A stretch of DNA of 5,730 nucleotides from CAZBGL01 sp964491375 (GTDB lineage: Bacteria; Desulfobacterota; Deferrisomatia; Deferrisomatales; Deferrisomataceae): positions 1-5,730 of the forward strand of contig CAZBGL010000092.1 of assembly GCA_964491375.1 (NCBI GenBank), read 5' to 3'. The position numbers were made by a program, and so were the translations under genes. A model generated the notes under the pieces. That model was not told the origin of the DNA. It did no database searches and worked only from the letters and a program-made list of their open reading frames with translations. This document shows positions 1 to 5,155 of this stretch, one piece after another. Numbering within the stretch: position 1 is the first letter of the stretch; each line of letters opens with the position of its first letter.

Positions 1-958
1 TCCACACGTCCGCGAGCACCGCGGCCAGCTCCGGATCGTTCGGTGCCACCTTCCGGGCCGCCTCGAGCACCCGGGCCGCCTCATCCGGGCGCCCCAGCGT
101 GAGGAACACGGCCGCCGCCTCCCGGGCAAACCTCGAGGAGCGCGCGGCATCCTCTGAAAACCGTCGGGCAGCCGTATCCAGGTACTCCACGGCTCTTCCG
201 GGTTTTCCCCGGGCCACCCACAGCTTGGCCCACGCCACGTGTACGAGCGGATCGTCGGGGAACGCCTCGAGGCACGCCGACAGAACCGTCTCCGCGTCGT
301 CCGGGCGCCCCAGCGCCACGAGCACCGCCGCTTTGTCGAGCCGGAGCTTCGGGGAACGGTCGAAGGCCTGGATACCGCGGTCCAAGATCTCCAGGGCCCG
401 TTCCGGCCGGCCCGTGCGCATCTCGAAATCCGCGGCCATGGCAAACACGCCGGGGGCCTCCGGTCCGGCCTCCAGGGCTTGCTTCCAGGCGATCCGGGCC
501 TGTTCCACCTGGCCCAGGCCTGTGAGGGCCCGTGCCCTCAACACGAGAGCCGTGGAATCGTCCGGTGCATTCGCGAGCACCCGCTGAACCAGATCGTTCG
601 CCCGACGGTACGCCTTGGCCTGAAGGTAGAAACCCGCCAGGTCGAGACAGGCGGCCCGGTGATCGGGTTTTATCCGGAGCACCCGTGCCAGCGTTCGGCG
701 GAACTCCTCGTGTTCCCCTTGAGCGCGCAGCGCGCGGGCCAGCCCGTACAACAAGTCCGGGTCGTCGGGCAGGTTCTGGATGGCGGCCTGGTATTCCACC
801 GCCGCCTCCCGGTACCGGCCCTCTTCCATGTACAGCCGTGCACGCGCCTCGTGCTCGCGGGCCTTGCCCGCCGGCCCCCCTGAGCATCCGAACCCGAGCG
901 TCGCAATCCACACCGCAGCGCCCACACCTAAACGAATCGCGCGTTCACCCCTTTTCAT
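1..958 (-). CDS. TPR-repeat protein, probable lipoprotein (3' part beyond the window)
   Basis: The reading frame opens at ATG 958-956 and stays open to the left edge, giving 319 N-terminal residues; the C-terminus is missing. A GGAG at 967-970, 8 nt before the ATG, supports this start. Residues 1-24 are a basic N-terminus plus a hydrophobic stretch ending G-F-G-C25-S, a loose lipobox (Phe at -2, Gly at -3 are atypical), so outer-membrane lipoprotein is likely but not certain. From about residue 35 there are eight tetratricopeptide repeats of 34 residues. The helix-ending prolines recur at 64, 98, 132, 166, 234 and 306, with a 4-residue insertion before the last repeat. TPRs are protein-binding scaffolds; no catalytic domain is visible. 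It lies downstream of the PEP-CTERM gene on the same strand but behind that gene's terminator, so it probably has its own promoter. TPR lipoproteins (PrsT type) are known partners of PEP-CTERM/exosortase systems; assignment to that family here is only inference. Confidence 0.87.
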   Translation of the reverse strand, partial: MKRGERAIRLGVGAAVWIATLGFGCSGGPAGKAREHEARARLYMEEGRYREAAVEYQAAIQNLPDDPDLLYGLARALRAQGEHEEFRRTLARVLRIKPDHRAACLDLAGFYLQAKAYRRANDLVQRVLANAPDDSTALVLRARALTGLGQVEQARIAWKQALEAGPEAPGVFAMAADFEMRTGRPERALEILDRGIQAFDRSPKLRLDKAAVLVALGRPDDAETVLSACLEAFPDDPLVHVAWAKLWVARGKPGRAVEYLDTAARRFSEDAARSSRFAREAAAVFLTLGRPDEAARVLEAARKVAPNDPELAAVLADVW

Positions 959-1014
959 CGTCCTTGCTCCGAGACTGAAGTGCCTCCACCATGTACCGCA
1001 TCCGCCCGACTCCC

Positions 1015-1046
1015 CGAGACCCCCTCCTTCAGCGGAGGGCGTCTCG
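1015..1046. repeat. Long interrupted inverted repeat upstream of the TPR gene
   Basis: CGAGAC at 1015-1020 pairs with GTCTCG at 1041-1046, and CCCTCC at 1022-1027 pairs with GGAGGG at 1034-1039. One C/C mismatch (1021/1040) interrupts the stem and the loop is 6 nt, so 12 of 13 positions pair. It sits 57 to 88 nt before the TPR start codon. No T-run follows on either strand, so it is not an intrinsic terminator. It could be a 5' leader hairpin or an operator; the sequence alone does not decide. Confidence 0.6.
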
Positions 1047-1112
1047 TGACAAGAGGCACGTCTTATCCCATCGGCCGGTCAGCCTTTGCTCACGAGCGCG
1101 ACCACTCACAAC

Positions 1113-1136
1113 AAAAAAGGGCCTCCGAAGAGGCCC
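1113..1136 (-). terminator. Rho-independent terminator of the PEP-CTERM gene
   Basis: Read on the minus strand, GGGCCTC-TTCG-GAGGCCC (1136 to 1119) forms a perfect 7-bp GC-rich stem with a stable UUCG tetraloop. Six T residues (1118 to 1113) follow directly. It begins 25 nt after the PEP-CTERM stop codon, so that gene is probably transcribed alone and the TPR gene beyond it needs another promoter or read-through. Confidence 0.92.
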
Positions 1137-1161
1137 GGTGCACCAGATCGGGTCAACCGAA

Positions 1162-2031
1162 TCAGGCAGAGTTTGAATGGTGACCGCTTTGCTGGGTTGC
1201 CCGGCGACGCGCCCAGGCCCCCACGCCGAGAAGCCCCGTGCCCAACAATACCATCGTGCCGGGCTCAGGAACCACTCCCACCGGCGAGTCCGCGGTGTAC
1301 CACGCCTCGTAGTTCTCGCAGGAGGGCCAGATCCCCACGGCCGTCATAGCGGATCCCCCGGCGCTGGGGAACCTGAAGTCCGCCGCGGTCACGTCGTAAC
1401 TCGTGCTCGTCACCTTGAACGTGACGCTTTCCCCAACATCGAAGTCACTGGGGTTCCACGGCGACGCATCGTCCGGTGAACTCGACACGTTCGGGAACTG
1501 GAACGACAACATGATGTCGAACGCCCCCAGGTATTCATCGTCCAAGTCCGCCCCTTGACTCCCATCCGTTACATCGTAGAGGTGGGACCGTTTGTTCCAA
1601 TCGTCGCTCGTATCGTTGATCCTCCGACGAAGGCCAAACGCATCCTCTTCTTTTTGTACCGAGACGTCCCCGCTATCCGGGCCTCCTTGCTCGGACCCCG
1701 ACCACTCGATGAGCAGATCGTCTAGAGCCTTGTCTGGATTGAAATTCAACAACCAGTCTTTCACATAGTATTTGTAACTGTCGCACGGGGCAGGATCCGA
1801 CACGTTCGTCAAGTCCAGGGTCACATAGACGCCTCGCCTTCCACCCTCTATGAACTCGGCAAACGTAACTTGGGGCGTTCCATCCGGCAACGCCGGGGCA
1901 TTGTAGTTGTACCCATCCCGGCCGCTGAGTTTCAGAACATCGTTCTCGAGCGCGATCGTATCCGCCCGGCTCCATCCCGGCAGCGCGACACCGCCCGCCA
2001 CCAGGCAGGCGAACAACCAGAGCTTTCGCAT
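1162..2031 (-). CDS. Secreted PEP-CTERM sorting-domain protein
   Basis: A 289-residue exported protein, probably processed by an exosortase and displayed at or released from the cell surface or extracellular matrix. Residues 1-23 are a signal peptide (R2 K3, hydrophobic core 4-19) with a likely S-R-A cleavage site before D24. The C-terminus has the tripartite sorting signal: V-P-E-P-G-T at 254-259, a hydrophobic segment at 260-274, and R-R-R at 275-277, followed by an unusually long 12-residue tail. The mature region is acidic and has only two cysteines (C83, C238), which could form a disulfide. A segment near 88-100 (YYVKDW..NFNPD) resembles one I recall in other PEP-CTERM proteins; its function is unknown. 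The ATG at 2031 is chosen over an in-frame ATG at 2127 because it starts a signal peptide and has GAGGGAGG just upstream, and because the longer start would lie upstream of the sigma-54 promoter. No exosortase gene is in the window. The gene has visibly lower G+C than its neighbours. Confidence 0.93.
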   Translation of the reverse strand: MRKLWLFACLVAGGVALPGWSRADTIALENDVLKLSGRDGYNYNAPALPDGTPQVTFAEFIEGGRRGVYVTLDLTNVSDPAPCDSYKYYVKDWLLNFNPDKALDDLLIEWSGSEQGGPDSGDVSVQKEEDAFGLRRRINDTSDDWNKRSHLYDVTDGSQGADLDDEYLGAFDIMLSFQFPNVSSSPDDASPWNPSDFDVGESVTFKVTSTSYDVTAADFRFPSAGGSAMTAVGIWPSCENYEAWYTADSPVGVVPEPGTMVLLGTGLLGVGAWARRRATQQSGHHSNSA

Positions 2032-2037
2032 CGTCAG

Positions 2038-2045
2038 CCTCCCTC
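2038..2045 (-). promoter_or_regulatory. Ribosome-binding site deciding the PEP-CTERM start
   Basis: Minus-strand GAGGGAGG lies 6 nt before ATG 2031. It picks that start over the in-frame upstream ATG at 2127. Confidence 0.88.
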
Positions 2046-2087
2046 GCTGTCGCTCCGTGCCCCTGCGGAGTTCCTGCTTCGGGGTAA

Positions 2088-2104
2088 TGCAGCATTCGTG
2101 CCAA
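2088..2104 (-). promoter_or_regulatory. Sigma-54 (RpoN) -24/-12 promoter for the PEP-CTERM gene
   Basis: Minus-strand TTGGCACGAATGCTGCA (2104 to 2088) matches the RpoN consensus YTGGCACGRNNNTTGCW at 13 of its 14 constrained positions. The invariant GG and GC elements have exactly the right spacing; the only mismatch is C for the first T of TTGC. Transcription would begin near 2077, giving a leader of about 46 nt that contains the ribosome-binding site. RpoN promoters need an enhancer-binding protein; for PEP-CTERM genes in other proteobacteria this is PrsR with its kinase PrsK. Neither is encoded in this window. Confidence 0.86.
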
Positions 2105-2155
2105 GGAATCCACGCGCCCCTTCCCACTGAAGAGACTGGAACTTGGCGGTTTTCC

Positions 2156-2171
2156 GGCCCTCGTTGCCGCG
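2156..2171. repeat. Direct repeat, copy 1, upstream of the sigma-54 promoter
   Basis: GGCCCTCGTTGCCGCG matches the copy at 2246-2261 at 14 of 16 positions. Its centre lies about 86 nt upstream of the predicted transcription start, in the range of enhancer sites. A role as activator binding site is inferred from position only. Confidence 0.5.
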
Positions 2172-2197
2172 TCCATGGGTTCGGAACACAATCAGAG

Positions 2198-2211
2198 GGA
2201 AATCGATTTCC
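2198..2211. promoter_or_regulatory. 14-bp perfect palindrome, candidate upstream activator site
   Basis: GGAAATCGATTTCC is a perfect dyad with no spacer, centred about 128 nt upstream of the predicted sigma-54 start site. Enhancer-binding proteins usually bind dyads 80 to 150 nt upstream of such promoters, so this is a natural candidate for the PrsR-type site. No binding consensus is available here to confirm it. Confidence 0.5.
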
Positions 2212-2245
2212 ATTTCTAGGGAACTCTTTTTCCGCTACGAAGGGA

Positions 2246-2261
2246 GGCCCTCGTTACCACG
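2246..2261. repeat. Direct repeat, copy 2, upstream of the sigma-54 promoter
   Basis: GGCCCTCGTTACCACG is the second copy of the repeat at 2156-2171, exactly 90 bp away (14/16 identity; both differences are G/A transitions). The two copies flank the palindrome at 2198-2211. Confidence 0.5.
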
Positions 2262-2338
2262 ACCCGCTCCGTTTTCCCTTGGAGGAAGTTCCGTGGGACG
2301 CTTTCCTACCCGGTATCCCAAACGAACCGGGTGCCCCG

Positions 2339-2983
2339 TCAGCTTCCGCGATGGACCACCAGGTCCGGATACGCTTCCTTGAGTTCCCGCTCCAGAGCCA
2401 GCGTATCGCCCTCCACCCGCAGGATCAGCTCCCGCTTTCCGGGGGGCACGTCCTCGTAGGTGGTGAGGATCGACCGGATCTTCAGCCCGTGGGCCCGCAC
2501 ACGGTCGGCCACGTCCTTAATGGAGCCGGGCTCGTCCGGGATGGTCATCTGGAAGCGCACCGTGTCGGTGCGGGCGCCGGTGACCCGCACGAGCGCCTCG
2601 AACACGTCCTCCTGGGTCAGGATGCCCACCAGGTTCCCGTCGCTCGCCACCACCGGAAGGCTCCCGATCTTGTGGTCGTGCATCAGGAGGGCGGCCTTTT
2701 CGATGGTATCCTCCGGGGTGATCCGCAGGGGATCGCGGCGCATGGCGTCGGCCACCTTGGCCTTGGAGAGGAGGTAGTGCATCTCGTACACGTCCAGCGC
2801 GGTGGCCGGGCTCGGACTGAACTCCTTGAGATCCCGGTCGGACACGATGCCCACCAGGCGGTCCCCGTCCATCACCGGAAGGTGACGGATGTCGTGCTCC
2901 TTCATCTTGTGGATCGCCTCGGAGATCGGGTCCGCGGCCTGCACCGTGACCGGGTTGGGGGTCATCCACTTCCGCACGAGCAT
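2339..2983 (-). CDS. CBS-CBS-ACT domain protein (AcuB-like)
   Basis: A complete 214-residue cytoplasmic protein with two CBS domains (about residues 5-56 and 75-130) followed by an ACT domain (about 140-210). The CBS strands are clear in HLPVMDGDRLVGIVSDRDL (34-52) and SLPVV..GNLVGILTQEDVFEAL (108-131). The ACT ligand-loop motif is PDEPGSI (149-155). CBS pairs form Bateman modules that bind adenine nucleotides, and ACT domains bind small ligands such as amino acids, so a ligand-sensing regulatory role is expected. No catalytic domain is attached. Proteins of this build are often labelled acetoin utilisation protein AcuB, but nothing here links it to acetoin. AAAGGAGG at 2989-2996, 5 nt before ATG 2983, fixes the start. 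It diverges from the PLP-enzyme operon and shares a 107-bp promoter region with it. The physiological ligand and partner are unknown. Confidence 0.93.
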   Translation of the reverse strand: MLVRKWMTPNPVTVQAADPISEAIHKMKEHDIRHLPVMDGDRLVGIVSDRDLKEFSPSPATALDVYEMHYLLSKAKVADAMRRDPLRITPEDTIEKAALLMHDHKIGSLPVVASDGNLVGILTQEDVFEALVRVTGARTDTVRFQMTIPDEPGSIKDVADRVRAHGLKIRSILTTYEDVPPGKRELILRVEGDTLALERELKEAYPDLVVHRGS

Positions 2984-3052
2984 GGGTGCCTCCTTTCTGT
3001 GAGACGGCCGAATCCCTTTGCCGGTTGCTTTTCGTTTTCAACGCCGTGAAAC

Positions 3053-3073
3053 TTTACCCCGTCTTCGGGTAAA
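3053..3073. repeat. Perfect 7-bp inverted repeat in the divergent promoter region
   Basis: TTTACCC (3053-3059) and GGGTAAA (3067-3073) are separated by 7 nt. The element ends 17 nt before the start of the PLP-enzyme gene, just upstream of its ribosome-binding site. It could be an operator controlling one or both divergent genes, or a leader hairpin. No convincing -10/-35 pair is seen around it on either strand. Confidence 0.55.
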
Positions 3074-3090
3074 CGCTACGGGAGACCCGC

Positions 3091-4281
3091 ATGGACGCAC
3101 CCGAAGAACTCCGCCGCCAGTTTCCGGTGACCCGGCGATGCGCCTACCTGAACCACGCGGGCGTGGCTCCCCTTTCGCGCAGGGCGGCCGAGGCCGTGCA
3201 CGCGGCCACGGCCGAGTGCCTGGAATGGGGCGCGCTCCGGTACGACCGCCTACTCAGAGGCATCGAGTCGGCCCGGAGGGCGTGCGCCCGGATGCTGGAC
3301 GTTCCACCGGCCCACATCGCCTTTGTGAAGAACACGTCCGAGGGGGTCTCGCTCGTTGCCGAAGGGTTCCCGTGGAGACCGGGGGACGCCGTGGTGGTTC
3401 CCGAGACGGAGTTTCCCTCGAACGTGTACCCGTGGATGAACCTGGGCCGGCGGGGAGTGAAGACCATCCGGATCCCGGCACGCAACGGCCGCCTGCGCCT
3501 CGAGGATTACCGGGACGCGCTCGAACATCCGGCCGTGCGGGTGCTGGCGGTCTCTGCCGTGGAGTTCGGCACCGGCTTCCGGAACGATCTGGCCGCGCTG
3601 GGCGAGATGTGCCGACACCGGGGGGTGTTCCTCTTCGTGGACGCCATCCAGGCCCTGGGATGCCTGCCCCTGGAGCCCAGGCGGCTCGGGATCCACGCCT
3701 TGGCGGCGGACGCGCACAAGTGGCTCATGGGGCCCGAGGGCGTGGGCCTGCTCTATCTGTCGGAGGAGGCATTGGAACGACTCCATCCCGTGGAGGTGGG
3801 CTGGCACTCGGTCCGGAACCCGATGGATTTCGACGCGACCCGGTTCGACCTGCGTCCGGACGCCGGCCGGTTCGAGCCGGGAAGCCCCAGCACGATCGCG
3901 ATCCACGGCTTGGGTGCGGCCGTGGAGTTGCTCTTGGAGGTGGGCGTGGGTAGGGTGTGGAATCGGGTCCGGGCGCTTCTGGACGAACTGGCCGAAGGAC
4001 TCCGGGAGCGGGGCTACCCGGTCCTCTCTCCCCTCGCCGAGGGCGAGCGAAGCGGCATCCTGACCTTCCGGTCCCGGACCCCCCCTGCGGCCCTGGTCCG
4101 GGCGCTCCACGGCGCGGGGGTGTTCGTGGCGGCCCGGGGCGGCGGGGTCCGGGTGTCGCCGCACGTGTACAACACGTCCGACGAGATCGGGCGGCTCCTC
4201 GACGCCTTGGACCGGCTGGACCGGGCCGGACGGGACCGGAGAACCGAGGATCACCGCATCCGCGAGGAGGACGAGCCATGA
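3091..4281 (+). CDS. Class V aminotransferase-fold PLP enzyme, not a canonical cysteine desulfurase
   Basis: A complete 396-residue cytoplasmic enzyme of the fold-type I, class V family (SufS/CsdA and isopenicillin-N epimerase relatives). Visible landmarks are the N-terminal YLNHAGVAPLS (19-29), the phosphate-binding NTSEG (81-85), the PLP-ring aspartate D184 with Q187 in FVDAIQ, and the Schiff-base lysine K210 in ADAHKW. The late RVSPHVYNT motif (354-362) is typical of the aminotransferase/epimerase-like branch. The R-x-G-H-H-C loop carrying the catalytic cysteine of SufS-type desulfurases is absent: no cysteine occurs after C191. Sulfur mobilisation is therefore unlikely, and transamination, racemisation or lyase chemistry is more plausible; the substrate is unknown. 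GGGAG at 3080-3084, 6 nt before the ATG, supports the start. The stop codon overlaps the next gene's start (ATGA), so the two are translationally coupled. The last 20 or so residues are charged and look like a flexible tail. Confidence 0.93.
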   Translation: MDAPEELRRQFPVTRRCAYLNHAGVAPLSRRAAEAVHAATAECLEWGALRYDRLLRGIESARRACARMLDVPPAHIAFVKNTSEGVSLVAEGFPWRPGDAVVVPETEFPSNVYPWMNLGRRGVKTIRIPARNGRLRLEDYRDALEHPAVRVLAVSAVEFGTGFRNDLAALGEMCRHRGVFLFVDAIQALGCLPLEPRRLGIHALAADAHKWLMGPEGVGLLYLSEEALERLHPVEVGWHSVRNPMDFDATRFDLRPDAGRFEPGSPSTIAIHGLGAAVELLLEVGVGRVWNRVRALLDELAEGLRERGYPVLSPLAEGERSGILTFRSRTPPAALVRALHGAGVFVAARGGGVRVSPHVYNTSDEIGRLLDALDRLDRAGRDRRTEDHRIREEDEP

Positions 4282-5081
4282 TTCGCCGACCGTGCGTAGC
4301 AGGGCAGTTCTATCCGGGGCATCCCGCGGAACTCAGACGTTTCCTGGACCGGGCCGTGGGCCCGGGGACAGAGGGCGTTGCGGCCGTGGGTGGCGTGTCT
4401 CCCCACGCGGGGTACGTCTACTCCGGCGGGGTGGCTGGGGCGCTGTTCCGGAGGGTCCACGTGCCCGACACGGTGCTCCTGCTCGGCCCCAACCACACGG
4501 GCCTGGGGGCACCGGCAGCGGTGAGCACGTGCGAGGCCTGGGCCACCCCGCTGGGGGAGGTGCCCGTGGAGCGGGAACTGACCGGGGCCGTCCTGGCTGC
4601 GAGCCCGGTGTTCGAGGCGGACAACTTGGCACATGCCCACGAGCATTCCCTCGAGGTCCAGATCCCGTTCCTCCAGTACCGGAACCCGGACGTGTCCATC
4701 GCCGCGGTCGCGTTCATGTTGCGCTCCTGGGAGGACATCCGTACCGCAGGGGAGGCCATCGCCCGGGTTCTGGCCGAACGCACCGACCCGGTGCTCATGG
4801 TCGCCTCCACCGACATGTCCCACTACGAACCCGACGAGGTGGCCCGGCAGAAGGACCGGCTAGCGATCGAACGGGTGCTCGCCCTGGACCCCCGGGGGCT
4901 GCTTGACACCGTGCGACGCCATGGGATAAGCATGTGCGGCGTGATCCCCACGGCGGTGATGCTGGCGGCGGCCCGGGCCCTGGGGGCGAGTTCCGCGGAG
5001 TTGGTGGAGTACGCCACCTCAGGGGATGCGAGCGGGGACTACGCCCGGGTGGTGGGGTATGCAGCGGTTATGGTGCGGTGA
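4278..5081 (+). CDS. amrB: AmmeMemoRadiSam system protein B (Memo family)
   Basis: A complete 267-residue protein of the MEMO1/AmmB family, related to extradiol dioxygenases. Family motifs appear in order: RPCVAGQFYP (4-13), SPHAGYVYSG (41-50), LLGPNHTG (68-75), HEHSLEVQIPFLQY (121-134), STDMSHYE (177-184) and SMCGVIPTAVML (218-229). H43, H73 and C220 correspond to the H49/H81/C244 metal site of human MEMO1. In many prokaryotes Memo is encoded with an AMMECR1-domain protein and a radical SAM enzyme. Neither is next to it here, and the AMMECR1 domain is not fused to it. Instead it follows a PLP enzyme with an ATGA overlap. GAGGAGG at 4264-4270, 7 nt before ATG 4278, selects this start over upstream in-frame codons that lie inside the previous gene. 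A terminator follows 5 nt after the stop. The biochemical activity of bacterial Memo proteins is not settled. Confidence 0.93.
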   Translation: MIRRPCVAGQFYPGHPAELRRFLDRAVGPGTEGVAAVGGVSPHAGYVYSGGVAGALFRRVHVPDTVLLLGPNHTGLGAPAAVSTCEAWATPLGEVPVERELTGAVLAASPVFEADNLAHAHEHSLEVQIPFLQYRNPDVSIAAVAFMLRSWEDIRTAGEAIARVLAERTDPVLMVASTDMSHYEPDEVARQKDRLAIERVLALDPRGLLDTVRRHGISMCGVIPTAVMLAAARALGASSAELVEYATSGDASGDYARVVGYAAVMVR

Positions 5082-5086
5082 GAAGA

Positions 5087-5109
5087 GGCCCCGTTCCCGG
5101 GGCCGTTTT
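5087..5109 (+). terminator. Rho-independent terminator after the Memo-family gene
   Basis: GGCCCCG-TTCC-CGGGGCC (5087-5104) is a perfect 7-bp all-GC stem with a 4-nt loop, followed by G and four T residues. It starts 5 nt after the stop codon and separates the PLP-enzyme/Memo operon from gltX. The T-run is short, so some read-through into gltX is possible. Confidence 0.83.
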
Positions 5110-5155
5110 CCTGTGTTCCGGTGAGGGACCCGGACCGAGGAAAGGATCGTCGGAC

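Larger units (their letters stand above)
2032..2338. other. 307-bp intergenic control region of the PEP-CTERM gene
   Basis: No credible gene lies here; open frames on either strand are extensions or shadows of neighbours. In minus-strand order it contains a weak hairpin just after the CBS-ACT stop (2308-2332, ACCCGG/CCGGGT, 13-nt loop, no T-run), one copy of a direct repeat (2246-2261), a palindrome (2198-2211), the second direct repeat copy (2156-2171), a sigma-54 promoter (2088-2104) and a strong ribosome-binding site (2038-2045). Confidence 0.7.

Noticed and set aside
81..927. Open frames on both strands within the TPR gene region
   Set aside because: They are GC-rich shadow frames with repetitive Gly/Arg/Pro composition. 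The frame starting at 958 gives a signal segment and regular 34-residue TPRs.
1137..1144. 8-bp palindrome GGTGCACC beside the terminator
   Set aside because: It is short and expected by chance at this G+C, with no positional logic.
2032..2127. 32-residue N-terminal extension of the PEP-CTERM protein from ATG 2127
   Set aside because: It would bury the signal peptide, has no good ribosome-binding site, and lies upstream of the sigma-54 promoter's predicted start site.
2308..2332. Hairpin after the CBS-ACT stop as a terminator
   Set aside because: The stem is only 6 bp with a 13-nt loop and no T-run, so it is too weak to call as an intrinsic terminator.
1907..3049. 380-codon plus-strand frame across the intergenic region and CBS-ACT gene
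   Set aside because: It is antisense to a clear CBS-CBS-ACT protein, has no recognisable domain, and starts inside the PEP-CTERM gene.
3250..4254. 334-codon minus-strand frame antisense to the PLP enzyme
   Set aside because: It is a shadow of high third-position G+C; the plus-strand protein has all family landmarks.
3957..4277. In-frame upstream extension of the Memo-family gene
   Set aside because: It lies inside the PLP gene; the Memo family start aligns with ATG 4278, which has its own ribosome-binding site.
3091..4281. Naming the PLP enzyme a cysteine desulfurase (SufS/NifS)
   Set aside because: The catalytic cysteine loop is missing and the C-terminal motif is of the aminotransferase/epimerase-like type.
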